64,000 nt of DNA from Rodentibacter sp901420285 (GTDB lineage Bacteria > Pseudomonadota > Gammaproteobacteria > Enterobacterales > Pasteurellaceae): the NCBI RefSeq assembly GCF_041734645.1, contig NZ_CP162010.1, forward strand, positions 744,001 to 808,000. Reading direction: 5' to 3'. The notes under the pieces were generated by a model. It was not told the origin of the DNA, ran no database searches, and was given only the letters and a program-made list of their open reading frames with translations. Below are positions 9,514 through 18,075 of this stretch, in pieces (positions within the stretch are counted from its first letter, which is position 1; each line of letters opens with the position of its first letter). Position numbers and translations under genes: made by a program.

Positions 9514-10286
9514 ATACACAAATTCCAATGCCGGTAAACGGTATTTCAACGCCGTTCAGCGTTGATGAAAATATTGCCAGTATGAAAAAAACGTTGTTGA
9601 AGAATATTCAACGTTCGGCCTATGTGTACCGTGTGGACTGTGGCGGTTGTAATGGTTGTGAAATCGAGATTTTCAGTACTATTACACCGGTTTTTGATGC
9701 AGAACGTTTTGGGATCAAAGTAGTGGCATCGCCTCGTCATGCGGATATTTTATTATTCACCGGTGCTGTCACCCGTGCCATGCGTACTCCGGCGATGCGT
9801 GCTTACCAAGCAGCGCCTGATCCAAAAATCTGTATTTCTTACGGGGCTTGCGGTTGTAGCGGTGGGATTTTCCACGACCTTTATTGTGTTTGGGGCGGCA
9901 GTGATCAAATCGTGCCGGTTGATGTGTACATCCCGGGCTGCCCACCAACCCCGGCCGCAACCATTTATGGTTTTGCTATGGCGCTGGGTTTGCTCGATCA
10001 AAAACTCAAAGGTAAGCAAGAAACAGCGGATCCGCATGCCGAGGCTAAATTACGTTTCCCAACGATTCCGTTGGATTTACGTATCAGCTTAGAACGGGAA
10101 GCCCGTCGTCTTGCCGGTTATCGCCAGGGCGGCAACATTGTCGATCAATTCATGGCGATGATGACGGAAGAAGACAAAGTTCCGTTTGGCGTGCGCTTGG
10201 GTGAATACTTGGAACGTGAAGCAGATCCGCGTTTAGCGGAAATTATGAACCGCTTACATTCTATTAGTTTGCCGTTTTCCGGTTAG
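9510..10286 (+). CDS. hyfI: [NiFe] hydrogenase small subunit HyfI
   Basis: NuoB-like small subunit (258 residues) carrying the proximal [4Fe-4S] cluster next to the nickel site. The cysteine cluster CGGCNGC (C44, C47, C50), the GACGCSGG segment and IPGCPPTP are visible and match the family. GCGAAAAACG precedes the ATG with AGGAGG a few bases before it. It overlaps hyfH by 4 bases. It is followed by a 201-base gap that interrupts the otherwise gapless operon. Confidence 0.95.
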   Translation: MNTQIPMPVNGISTPFSVDENIASMKKTLLKNIQRSAYVYRVDCGGCNGCEIEIFSTITPVFDAERFGIKVVASPRHADILLFTGAVTRAMRTPAMRAYQAAPDPKICISYGACGCSGGIFHDLYCVWGGSDQIVPVDVYIPGCPPTPAATIYGFAMALGLLDQKLKGKQETADPHAEAKLRFPTIPLDLRISLEREARRLAGYRQGGNIVDQFMAMMTEEDKVPFGVRLGEYLEREADPRLAEIMNRLHSISLPFSG

Positions 10287-10329
10287 TTATGGTTTCTGTT
10301 TTTGTTTATGGAACAGCGCCCCAAGCGTG

Positions 10330-10404
10330 TTCAATGCGGTGCTGATTCGTTACTTCGTTGTAATCTTCTAGGTTTGCCATATAACGAGCGTTCAATGCGG
10401 TGCT
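10330..10404 (+). repeat. Two direct copies of the TTCAATGCGGTGCT repeat after hyfI
   Basis: The 201-base gap between hyfI and hycH holds two same-strand copies of TTCAATGCGGTGCT, at 10330-10343 and 10391-10404, 61 bases apart. Both are preceded by AGCG-type context and followed by GATT or AATT. No gene or terminator of ordinary form is visible here. These are the first copies of the dispersed element, which is absent from the preceding 10 kb. Confidence 0.9.
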
Positions 10405-10455
10405 AATTTGATGTTCCGTTGCCGCCTTGTTTGAGGATTGAAGGATTACGTAATA

Positions 10456-10491
10456 ATGGAAGGCAAGAAACTTTATAAGGCTGTGTTATGA
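10456..10491 (+). CDS. Possible 11-codon leader ORF overlapping hycH start
   Basis: A short frame MEGKKLYKAVL begins at ATG 10456 behind a GAAGGA-like site and ends with TGA at 10489-10491, overlapping the hycH ATG as ATGA. It could couple translation of hycH or be chance. hycH also has its own AAGG seven bases upstream, so the leader is not required. No similarity is recognised. Confidence 0.25.
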   Translation: MEGKKLYKAVL

Positions 10492-10895
10492 CTACAAAAG
10501 TGATTTTTTACCTGTTAAATCAACGTTTCGTCGAAAACGATAAACAAGTGCCGGAACAGGCGCAGCAAGTTATGTATTATTCCCTGGCGATTGGTCACCA
10601 TGTGGGCGTGATTGATTGCTTTAAAAAGTTGTTAATTTGCGCCTATGAGGACTACCAAAAATTTGTGGAAAGTTTTCCGGAAGGAGAGGCAAGACGTAAA
10701 TTCGCCGGTCTTATGAAATTTGGTGAAATCGTGATTAATTCCAGCCATGTGAATTTATTGGCGAAAGCGATGGACGAAAATAAAGCGAATTTTGCGCCGC
10801 AATATCAACAGTGGGTGGAAATTTTAATGGATACGCTGGCTTCCATTCAACGCGAGCCGGTGATGTATATTATGGTGAAACGTCGTGATGAATAA
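10488..10895 (+). CDS. hyfJ: Formate hydrogenlyase assembly protein HycH/HyfJ
   Basis: A 135-residue protein of the HycH/HyfJ family, needed for assembly of formate hydrogenlyase complexes. The stretch AQQVMYYSLAIGHHVGVIDC and the later EARRK...GEIVI match E. coli HycH closely. It follows hyfI after a repeat-containing gap and overlaps hycI by 8 bases. The symbol hyfJ is chosen from the operon context; hycH would be equally acceptable. Confidence 0.88.
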   Translation: MTTKVIFYLLNQRFVENDKQVPEQAQQVMYYSLAIGHHVGVIDCFKKLLICAYEDYQKFVESFPEGEARRKFAGLMKFGEIVINSSHVNLLAKAMDENKANFAPQYQQWVEILMDTLASIQREPVMYIMVKRRDE

Positions 10896-11346
10896 TAACC
10901 TCATTTTGACTGTCGGCAACAGCATGATGGGTGACGACGGCGCGGGGCCTTATTTCGCGCAACTTTGTCGCCAAGTGCCGTTGCCGAATTGGACCGCATT
11001 GGACGGCGGTACAACGCCGGAAAATTTTGTTCATCAAATTCGAGCAATGAAACCTGAACGGTTAATGATTTTTGATGCGACGGAAATGGAACTGCCACCC
11101 GGCAAAATTCGACGAATAGATAAAGACGCCATCGCGGAAACGATTTTCGTCAGCACTCATACTTTGCCTTTAAATTTTTTGATTGAACAACTGGAAGACG
11201 AGATTAACGAAGTGCTGTTTATCGGCATTCAGCCTGACCTCGTTGCTTTTGGCTTTCCAATGACACACGCGGTGAAAAGTGCCGTCGAGTTTTTCTATGA
11301 TTTTTTGAAGAATAACGGTGACTTATCAGAAATTTCCCTATTTTGA
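10888..11346 (+). CDS. hycI: Hydrogenase maturation endopeptidase HycI
   Basis: A 152-residue nickel-dependent protease of the HycI/HybD family that trims the C-terminal tail of the large subunit after nickel insertion. GNSMMGDDGAGP near the N-terminus and the FDATEMELPPG segment contain the conserved acidic metal ligands. ATG 10888 is chosen over the in-frame GTG at 10885 because it gives the family-like N-terminus MNNNLILTVGN and overlaps the hycH stop. Its substrate is probably HyfG in the same operon. Confidence 0.92.
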   Translation: MNNNLILTVGNSMMGDDGAGPYFAQLCRQVPLPNWTALDGGTTPENFVHQIRAMKPERLMIFDATEMELPPGKIRRIDKDAIAETIFVSTHTLPLNFLIEQLEDEINEVLFIGIQPDLVAFGFPMTHAVKSAVEFFYDFLKNNGDLSEISLF

Positions 11347-11355
11347 GCAAAATGA

Positions 11356-11380
11356 AAAGCCTCTAAGAAGAGGCTTTAAA
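11356..11380. terminator. Bidirectional terminator between hycI and the glycan locus
   Basis: A perfect 9-base stem AAAGCCTCT / AGAGGCTTT with a 4-base loop lies between convergent genes and is flanked by A and T rich runs on each side. It would end both the hyf transcript and the minus-strand glycan operon. Confidence 0.85.
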
Positions 11381-11381
11381 T

Positions 11382-12125
11382 TTATTTTTCTTTCCAATAT
11401 CCAATCCATTCTTTCAGCAATTGCATATTTTTTGCCAGTGCGCCGCCTTGAGGAATAAAATGCATCATATTTAACCCGTATTCTTGCGGTGTAATACCTT
11501 CCCCGACACTCGCCGGCATTACCACAAAACCTTGTTGTTCAAATAAGAGTTTTGCGCGCTGCATATGCCACTCGTTCGTCACCAAAATAATTTTATGAAT
11601 TCCTTCTTTTTCCAATATTTGCTTAGTGAATAAGGCGTTTTCTTTTGTTGTGAGTGCTTTCGGCTCAATCCATTTGGTCGGAACATTGAAAAAGTTTTGT
11701 AATTCCTCCGCCGCGACTTTAGCTTCAATTGCACCGGTCGGGCTGGCGCCGGTAATTAACAGCGGAAGTTTGGTTTCTTTTTGCAAATAAGCAGCGTAAC
11801 GCAACCGTTCCAACTGAACCGCATTGGAGGCAAGAGGGGCATAAAGTTCTTGGCTGTCGCGTAAACCACCGCCGAGCAAAACGATCGCTTGCGCTTGTTT
11901 ATAGTCATCAAGATTAAGATGCGCTTCAATTGTCAGGCTATCCTTTAGCGTTTGTGCGGTAAAAGGAATGCTTAATATATAGAGTAGGGCTATCCCTAAT
12001 GCAGTTGAAATTCGGCTTAATTTTTTAAAGTTTAATTTTGCCAGAATCAGCGCCGCAATCCATAAAATCAAAATATTAAACGGTGGTAGGAGCATTGCGG
12101 TGATTAGTTTTTTGAGTTCAAACAT
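11382..12125 (-). CDS. YdcF/ElyC family membrane protein (DUF218)
   Basis: A 247-residue protein with two N-terminal hydrophobic helices and a DUF218 domain. AIVLLGGGLRD, LLITGASPTG, TTKENA and LVTNEWHMQRA follow the YdcF/ElyC/SanA pattern. E. coli ElyC affects envelope integrity and enterobacterial common antigen and peptidoglycan handling of the shared lipid carrier. Here it is the last gene of a minus-strand glycan operon, overlapping the pyruvyltransferase by 22 bases, which fits a role near lipid-linked glycans. The exact reaction is unknown. Confidence 0.82.
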   Translation of the reverse strand: MFELKKLITAMLLPPFNILILWIAALILAKLNFKKLSRISTALGIALLYILSIPFTAQTLKDSLTIEAHLNLDDYKQAQAIVLLGGGLRDSQELYAPLASNAVQLERLRYAAYLQKETKLPLLITGASPTGAIEAKVAAEELQNFFNVPTKWIEPKALTTKENALFTKQILEKEGIHKIILVTNEWHMQRAKLLFEQQGFVVMPASVGEGITPQEYGLNMMHFIPQGGALAKNMQLLKEWIGYWKEK

Positions 12126-13081
12126 GATTTATCCAATTCAACAAAGTTTACATTTTTCGTCCATAGTTCGGCATAACTTAAATTTTTGCCGTAAGCGTTA
12201 TCGCAAACGCAGTTTGGAATGTCCAGTAAGCAGGAAAAAATATGTCCGTGCAAACGGGTTGTGGTGATGTACTCGTTTTGCAAAAACACATTTGCCGCAC
12301 GATTGATAATGCGTTTGGTGTAGGCAAACCAGAACTGATGGCAAAGATCTTTTAACCAACCCCGGTTTTGTTTATTGGCGAATTTGTTCAAACGCCAACT
12401 TAGCGCCAACACGATATTGTCTATATCAGAAAGAATATCGTCCCAGTCTTTAATATCGGCATTTTCCGGTAAGGAGGCCAAAATATTTTTTTCTATTTCG
12501 CTAGCCTCGATATCCTTGCGCAAAAAATAAAGCCGTTTGCCCGAGTTGTTCGACTTTATCGGTAAGGCTCCGTAAAGTTCGTGCGCCATATCGGGAAATA
12601 AATGTACCTTCGGTGAAAATTGTTTGAATGCTTTCGCGGTGCGAGTATCGCGGGCTAATAAATGGCAGTCGGCATGTTTTCGGAAAAGCGCCGCGGATTT
12701 TTCAAGATTTTTTTCATCTTTAAAATATAGCGTTTGCGGCAAAACGATAATTCGATTATCCAGAAAATGTTTTACCATTTCTTCACGAAGTTTTTGGTGT
12801 TGCAAATAAAGATCACCGAAGTTACCGCCACCGTGTAATAAAATCGTGGTATTCGGTGTGATTTTTCGTTTTATTTCATTAATATTCATATCGTATTCGC
12901 TGCGCCTTAATCTCACTTTAATGCGGTGCTGTTTAAAGAACTGCTCCGTTCCATGATAAATCAATAAATCGCCAACGTTTAAATGCAACGGATAATCAAA
13001 GTAAAACACATCGTTTTTATCTTTGATTAAATCTGCAATCGGAGCAAGTTTTTGTTTTAAAGAAACGAGTGTTGAATTCAT
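12104..13081 (-). CDS. Polysaccharide pyruvyl transferase family protein
   Basis: A 325-residue protein of the polysaccharide pyruvyl transferase family (PF04230), which adds ketal-linked pyruvate to sugars from phosphoenolpyruvate. Seen are DYPLHLNVGDLLIYHG near the start, ILLHGGGNFGDLY, and the C-terminal TTRLHGHIFSCLL motif that is typical of the family. Neighbours are a flippase and an ElyC-like gene, overlapping at both ends. A copy of the AATGCGGTGCT repeat (12918-12930) lies within the gene and reads QHRIK. The sugar acceptor cannot be told from sequence. Confidence 0.85.
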   Translation of the reverse strand: MNSTLVSLKQKLAPIADLIKDKNDVFYFDYPLHLNVGDLLIYHGTEQFFKQHRIKVRLRRSEYDMNINEIKRKITPNTTILLHGGGNFGDLYLQHQKLREEMVKHFLDNRIIVLPQTLYFKDEKNLEKSAALFRKHADCHLLARDTRTAKAFKQFSPKVHLFPDMAHELYGALPIKSNNSGKRLYFLRKDIEASEIEKNILASLPENADIKDWDDILSDIDNIVLALSWRLNKFANKQNRGWLKDLCHQFWFAYTKRIINRAANVFLQNEYITTTRLHGHIFSCLLDIPNCVCDNAYGKNLSYAELWTKNVNFVELDKSCLNSKN

Positions 13082-14601
13082 TTTTTTACCTTTTTCAAAA
13101 TATAGCCGAATAAGAAATTTTTTTCCGCGCGATTTAAGCCGAAGATTATAATTACGGCGATTAATAGCGCTTCTAATAAAATTGCTTCCGCCACAAATTC
13201 AAAGAATGAATAAGAATGTTGGGTATCCGATAAATAAATGAGCCCGAGTAACAAGACGAAAATTATCCCGATATTGAATAAATAGGTAACAAATTCCACT
13301 CGACTAAATTTAATTTTTTTATTAATAAAATAGAAACGATAGATTTGCATTGAAAGCGCAGTGAAAAATTTGCCGATAAAGGCGTAAACCGGACTATAAC
13401 CTAGGCTAAATAAATAGTAGGCGAGCGGCACTGTGCAAAGATCAATTATTGCTAAAATAATATTGTATTGTTTGATACCGCTTGAACCAATGGCCAATGC
13501 GGTCATCCAGAAAGAGCCGGCCATAGCGCTGATCAGTGAACATAGCAAAGTGGCTTGTACTAATTGATCGGCATAGCGCGGAACATGCTCGCCAAGCCAA
13601 AAGGTAAGCAAGGTATGGCTAAAATAAAATACCGGAGCGGCTAAAATCGCGATTAAATAAAAGGAATATTTTGATGTACTGAGAATCAGTTTTTTATTGC
13701 GTTCATAATCTTGTGCCGCATAAGACTGCACCAATTGCGGGTTAAATGCGACTTGGAAATTATTTACGAAACTATACACGGCGGTATCCACTTGTGTAGC
13801 AATACCCACTGCCGCATTCACGGTGACGCCAAAAAACAGATTGGTCACCATATTCAAGCCTTGCGTGGAACCTACATAACCCGCCTGTCCGAGTAACATC
13901 CAACCTGAAAAGCTTGCCATTTCTTTGGTTTTGTTTAGATCTTTTTGGAAATTAAAGCGGGTTTCCGCGTAAAAAGTACGGCGTGTAAAACTAAAATATA
14001 GCGAGAAAACTGATACGCTGACACAAAGTAATAACCAACTGTACGAAATCAATTTATCGTATTGTTCGATTTGCATCAAAATCAAGACGGCGGAAAGTTT
14101 GAATGCGGTTTCCGCCAAACCAAGCCAGGCGTAAAAAGACATGCGCTCATGAGCTACAATCATCGCGTTAAAAGGTACTTTAAGGATATCAATCAGTCCA
14201 ATCACTAACGCTGCTTGGTACATCATATTGGCAGCATGGAGGCGTTCTGCCGGAATAATTAATTGATGATTTAAAAACCAAAGCCCTACGGTTTCAGCTA
14301 ACACCGCCACGACAAACATAATAAATAGGTGGTTGAGGATGCTGATATTAAACACCTTATTTACGCGAGCGGTATCGTTTGAGGCTTTTTCCACGTTAAT
14401 AAAACGCTGGGTGGTCGCTGTCATGGTGCCGTTAAAGAAAGAAAACAAAATCACCACACCCATCACAATGTTATAAATTCCGAAATCCTCCACCCCCAAT
14501 ACGCGTAATACGACACGCGAAATATAGAGCATCGCCCCCATGTTAAAGAACATACGGATGTAAAGAAACAGTGTGTTTTTAGCAATGGTTTTGTTGGACA
14601 T
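13078..14601 (-). CDS. Wzx-like polysaccharide flippase
   Basis: A 507-residue protein with about 12-14 hydrophobic helices, resembling the O-antigen/LOS flippases of the MATE/MOP superfamily. The N-terminus NTLFLYIRMFFNMGAMLYIS and following RVLGVEDFGIYNIVMG are typical. It would move a lipid-linked glycan across the inner membrane. It is the first gene of the minus-strand operon and overlaps the pyruvyltransferase by 4 bases. It faces away from the plus-strand glycosyltransferases across a 591-base gap. Confidence 0.85.
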   Translation of the reverse strand: MSNKTIAKNTLFLYIRMFFNMGAMLYISRVVLRVLGVEDFGIYNIVMGVVILFSFFNGTMTATTQRFINVEKASNDTARVNKVFNISILNHLFIMFVVAVLAETVGLWFLNHQLIIPAERLHAANMMYQAALVIGLIDILKVPFNAMIVAHERMSFYAWLGLAETAFKLSAVLILMQIEQYDKLISYSWLLLCVSVSVFSLYFSFTRRTFYAETRFNFQKDLNKTKEMASFSGWMLLGQAGYVGSTQGLNMVTNLFFGVTVNAAVGIATQVDTAVYSFVNNFQVAFNPQLVQSYAAQDYERNKKLILSTSKYSFYLIAILAAPVFYFSHTLLTFWLGEHVPRYADQLVQATLLCSLISAMAGSFWMTALAIGSSGIKQYNIILAIIDLCTVPLAYYLFSLGYSPVYAFIGKFFTALSMQIYRFYFINKKIKFSRVEFVTYLFNIGIIFVLLLGLIYLSDTQHSYSFFEFVAEAILLEALLIAVIIIFGLNRAEKNFLFGYILKKVKK

Positions 14602-14811
14602 TACGGATGACTTTTACCTGAAAATTGGTGGAGGATTATAGTTTTGTTCGTAATTGCGAACAAGTGGTCATAGACATTTTGACAGGGTTCTTAGCGATAA
14701 ATTGAAGTTGTTCACGCTAGTGCTATTTTTATTGACGCAATCTAAAAGAAACGATAAGACAACGTGCCCATATTATTGATGATGAGAAGCCCATTTATAA
14801 ATTAAAAATTG

Positions 14812-14880
14812 CTCACACTTGATGTAAATCATGATGGCAAGCTCGATTTTGCTAATGTGCAACGCATCTCGCTTCAATAA
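14812..14880 (+). pseudogene. Possible remnant of a calcium-binding (EF-hand/RTX-like) protein
   Basis: The frame reads LTLDVNHDGKLDFANVQRIS and then LQ and a TAA stop. DVNHDGKLD resembles EF-hand-like loops of the D-x-N-x-D-G-x-x-D type. The frame is closed upstream by TAA at 14803-14805 and has no start codon. The neighbouring frame just upstream reads HIIDDEKPIYKLKIAHT before a stop, so a frameshifted relic is possible. The evidence is a single short motif, so this is weak. Confidence 0.3.
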
Positions 14881-14929
14881 TGGAAAGGATGGTTGTTCTT
14901 ATCAAAACAGGATTCTGTACTGCCCAACG

Positions 14930-14983
14930 AGCACCGAATTGGAACGGCCTACAATGGAACGGCCTCCAATGCGGTGCTATTTT
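14930..14983. repeat. Inverted repeat pair with internal 15-base duplication
   Basis: AGCACCGAATTGGA (14930-14943, one mismatch) faces TCCAATGCGGTGCT (14965-14978), followed by ATTTT. Between them the 15-base unit TGGAACGGCCTACAA is repeated once with one change. This is a variant of the hairpin form of the dispersed repeat seen elsewhere, with its loop enlarged by duplication. Confidence 0.75.
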
Positions 14984-15192
14984 GAATTGAGACGGTTACC
15001 TTCGTTCAGTCCGAAAAACCTGATTTAGGCTTGGAGCGATTGTGGCATGATTTCGTTTTTTTAAGCGCACTTCTCTTCACAAACCTCATGCCAAGATTGT
15101 TTATCTTTAGTATAATTGGCCGTCACTTCTTTCTATGAAGTGATTTTTTATTTCCTTAATCAAATAGCGAAAAAAATTTAACCGAGCTAATA

Positions 15193-15963
15193 ATGAATAA
15201 GTATTTAATTTCTCTTGATAAAGATAATCAACGTCGTGAACTGTTTTTTTCTCAGAAGAATACGGCGGATTTTCAAGTATTTTCCGCGATTAATACCATG
15301 CAAGTCGAATGGGATGAACTTGCCGAACAGTTCGATTTGGCACAATTTGAACGACATTACGGGCGTAAGGTGACCAAAGGCGAGATTGGTTGTACTTTAA
15401 GTCATCTCAACGTGTACCGCTTAATTGTGGAAGATGATGCGGTGCTCGAAGATGATTACGCGCTGGTATGCGAAGACGATGCATTGTTTGCAGCGAATTT
15501 TCAGCAAAATTTGACAGCGCTTTTAGCTTCGGATTGCTCGGTGCCGATTTTGCTTATCGGCCAGTCCAAAATTGCCGATTTTTATGCGGGCGAATTGGAA
15601 ATTAATTATCCGATCGCCTTTTCTTTCTTGTGCCGGAAGGCGGGTGAGGTCCGTTATGCGTATCCGTACAAAAGTTATTTTGCCGGCACGGTAGGGTATT
15701 TGATCAAAAAATCCGCTGCGCGAGGTTTCTTAAAACGACTTGAAGCGGAGAAACCGTTTTGGCTGGCTGATGATTTTAGGTTATTTGAAACGAAATTTGC
15801 CGTATCTAATCAAGTGGTGCGCCCGCTAATGGTGATCGAAAATCCGCAATTAGTCAGTAATCTCGAAGCCGTTCGCGGTTCGCAGGCCAATAATTTGGTG
15901 AAAAAATTGTTGAAATATCCGCTTAAAAAACTGATGGCGATTCGAAGAAATTTAGGAAAGTAA
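15193..15963 (+). CDS. Glycosyltransferase family 25 (LOS type)
   Basis: A 256-residue GT25 enzyme, the family of Haemophilus and Neisseria lipooligosaccharide galactosyl and glucosyl transferases. Visible are the N-terminal YLISLDKDNQRRELF, KGEIGCTLSHLNVYR and the acidic metal-site segment ALVCEDDALF. The first gene of the plus-strand half of the glycan locus, it ends one base before the next ATG region. The donor and linkage cannot be assigned. AT-rich DNA precedes the start and the ribosome site is weak. Confidence 0.87.
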   Translation: MNKYLISLDKDNQRRELFFSQKNTADFQVFSAINTMQVEWDELAEQFDLAQFERHYGRKVTKGEIGCTLSHLNVYRLIVEDDAVLEDDYALVCEDDALFAANFQQNLTALLASDCSVPILLIGQSKIADFYAGELEINYPIAFSFLCRKAGEVRYAYPYKSYFAGTVGYLIKKSAARGFLKRLEAEKPFWLADDFRLFETKFAVSNQVVRPLMVIENPQLVSNLEAVRGSQANNLVKKLLKYPLKKLMAIRRNLGK

Positions 15964-15964
15964 C

Positions 15965-17173
15965 ATGAGCGCACTTTTTAACCTTTTTTATATTTACGAT
16001 CCTTGGTTTTTCCATGTGGTGCGTATGTCTGTAGTGGCCGGATTAGCGGCTTTCACCGTATTGGCGTATCGATATTGGAAAAAAACGTCGCCACAAAATT
16101 TTCAAGGTTTCGTCGTGCCGATGGACAGTCTTGCCGTATTGATCGGTTTAATTTTATTTAGTGTGATCCCATTATTAGTAAATGGTACGCGCGATTTTTC
16201 TGTCCTTGTCATGTATGTGAAAGAACTGATTTTATTTGTTTTCGGTATCGGCCTTTATAATCTGTTTTATGCGCTGCCAAATGGGAAACAATGTGCGGTA
16301 CGGGATTTACAAATCGGTGTTGCTGTGCAATTTGTGTTAGGCGTGCTGGCGTTGTTCGGCGTATCTTTTGTGGTGGATTTTTTATTATCTACCAATGCGG
16401 TGCTGCCCGCGCGTTTCTATGGTTCCGAACAGGAATATCGCCTGTATAATCTGACGTCGGCAGCGTTTTTTCAGCTTAGTTTATTCTATTTAATGCTGTT
16501 TCATTTCTTGTTGGCGTACGACGCAAAACATAATTCCGTTCCGAGCATCTTGGTATTGTTAATCCTTTGTATTGGCTTGATTTCAGGCAGAACATTTTTA
16601 TTGCTTTCGGTGGTAAGTATTGCTGTGTATTTCAAGCGACGTTATCTGCCGTCACTCATTGCATTTGTCTCATTGGTATTAGGTTTAGCTTATTTTTTAC
16701 CATTTAATCCTTATGTGGCTCACGCACTTGAGCCGGTGATTAATTTGTTACATGGTGCCGGTTTTGTGAGTTCATCTACCGACACGTTAATGAAAAATCA
16801 TTTATTTATGCCGACCTTAAAACAATTTTTAATCGGTGACGGTATGTATATGACGGACGAGTTGGAAGCAGGGCGTTATTACGGCCATACGGATTCCGGA
16901 TTTTTGCGCCAAATTTTATACGGCGGTTTGAGTTATGCATTAGTATGCTTTTTAGTGACGTTCTATTTCGTACGCAAAGTAGCATTAAATTGGTTTGACG
17001 GTAGCTGGAGGTTCATTTTGTCCACCTTTGTTATTCTCGCTGTCAGCAATGTTAAAGCCGATACCTTCGCCTTTCCGGGTATTATGTTTGTCATGTTGAT
17101 GTTTTTGTCATTATTTGGCTCGCACGGCAAACAACGAATTTTTTTAACCCCAAAGGAGGTGAAGCATGTTTAG
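15965..17173 (+). CDS. O-antigen polymerase/ligase-like membrane protein
   Basis: A 402-residue protein with about ten hydrophobic helices and a larger external loop near residues 255-320 containing GDGMYMTDELEAGRYYGHTD, in the pattern of Wzy polymerases and WaaL ligases. It sits between glycosyltransferase genes and overlaps the next by 8 bases. Whether it polymerises or ligates cannot be decided from sequence. A repeat copy at 16392-16404 encodes TNAVL. Confidence 0.72.
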   Translation: MSALFNLFYIYDPWFFHVVRMSVVAGLAAFTVLAYRYWKKTSPQNFQGFVVPMDSLAVLIGLILFSVIPLLVNGTRDFSVLVMYVKELILFVFGIGLYNLFYALPNGKQCAVRDLQIGVAVQFVLGVLALFGVSFVVDFLLSTNAVLPARFYGSEQEYRLYNLTSAAFFQLSLFYLMLFHFLLAYDAKHNSVPSILVLLILCIGLISGRTFLLLSVVSIAVYFKRRYLPSLIAFVSLVLGLAYFLPFNPYVAHALEPVINLLHGAGFVSSSTDTLMKNHLFMPTLKQFLIGDGMYMTDELEAGRYYGHTDSGFLRQILYGGLSYALVCFLVTFYFVRKVALNWFDGSWRFILSTFVILAVSNVKADTFAFPGIMFVMLMFLSLFGSHGKQRIFLTPKEVKHV

Positions 17174-18047
17174 TATTATCGTTCCTTCCTATAATCGAAG
17201 AGATGAAATTCCGGCGTTGCTGGACAGTTTAACCCGGCAAACTAGCCATGATTTTGAAGTGGTGATTGTGGACGATTGCTCCGAATATCCGGTTGTCGTG
17301 GAGCAATCTTATCCTTTTGCGGTGCGCGTGGTTCGTAATCAAACTAATCAAGGTGCGGCGGAAAGCCGCAATATCGGTGCGCGCGCGGCAAAAGGCGAAT
17401 GGTTGCTATTTTTAGATGATGACGATCGTTTTGCGGATAATAAATGCGCCCGATTAGCCGAGATTATTGCTACTCATATTGACGTTAATTTTCTTTACCA
17501 TCCGGCCAAATGCGAAATGGTAAACGAAGGTTTTAGTTATCAGACAAATCCGATTGAACCGCAAGAAATCAGCATTGAACGCATTTTACTTGCCAATAAA
17601 ATCGGCGGTATGCCGATGATTGCTGTAAAAAAATCGTTGTTTCTAAAAATAGGCGGATTATCAAGCGCGCTTCGTTCCCTTGAGGACTATGATTTCTTGT
17701 TAAAATTAGTGAAAGAACCGACCTTTAAGCCGTACAAGGTGGATGAAGCGTTGACTTATTGTACTTTTCACACCAAACGTTCCAGCGTTTCGACAGACAC
17801 GTCTAACACGCAAAAAGCCATTGATTATATTCGCGAACATTATGTGGAGAGCGAGCAACAGGCGCGTAATTTTGCCATTAATGCTCAATATATGCTTGCT
17901 TATCCGAATGTGATGAATCTTTCTCGCAAAGCTGCAAAATACTATTTCGCTATTTTCCAAAAAACAAAAAGCGTGAAGCAGTTGCTGATTGCATTAGTCG
18001 TGCTAATTTCGCCAAAATTAGCAATTAATTTGAAACGTTTTATGTAA
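17166..18047 (+). CDS. Glycosyltransferase family 2
   Basis: A 293-residue GT-A fold enzyme. FSIIVPSYNRRDEIPALLDS, VVIVDDCS and the metal-binding LLFLDDDDRF are classic GT2 motifs. It overlaps the preceding polymerase-like gene by 8 bases and has its AAGGAGG site inside it. Donor and acceptor are unknown. Confidence 0.9.
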   Translation: MFSIIVPSYNRRDEIPALLDSLTRQTSHDFEVVIVDDCSEYPVVVEQSYPFAVRVVRNQTNQGAAESRNIGARAAKGEWLLFLDDDDRFADNKCARLAEIIATHIDVNFLYHPAKCEMVNEGFSYQTNPIEPQEISIERILLANKIGGMPMIAVKKSLFLKIGGLSSALRSLEDYDFLLKLVKEPTFKPYKVDEALTYCTFHTKRSSVSTDTSNTQKAIDYIREHYVESEQQARNFAINAQYMLAYPNVMNLSRKAAKYYFAIFQKTKSVKQLLIALVVLISPKLAINLKRFM

Positions 18048-18075
18048 TTGTGATGAATAGAAGAGAAGGAAAATA

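Larger units (their letters stand above)
14602..15192. other. Divergent intergenic region between two halves of the glycan locus
   Basis: This 591-base stretch separates the divergent flippase and GT25 genes and should hold both promoters. No full-length gene is seen. It contains a short remnant reading like a calcium-binding repeat (14812-14880), a 15-base tandem duplication flanked by an inverted pair of the dispersed repeat (14930-14978), and AT-rich DNA. A 65-codon frame at 14831-15028 has no recognisable features and crosses the repeats, so it is not called as a gene. Confidence 0.7.

Noticed and set aside
14831..15028. A 65-codon plus-strand frame in the glycan-locus gap
   Set aside because: It crosses the repeat pair and shows no domain, signal or good ribosome site; its first part overlaps the remnant in another frame.
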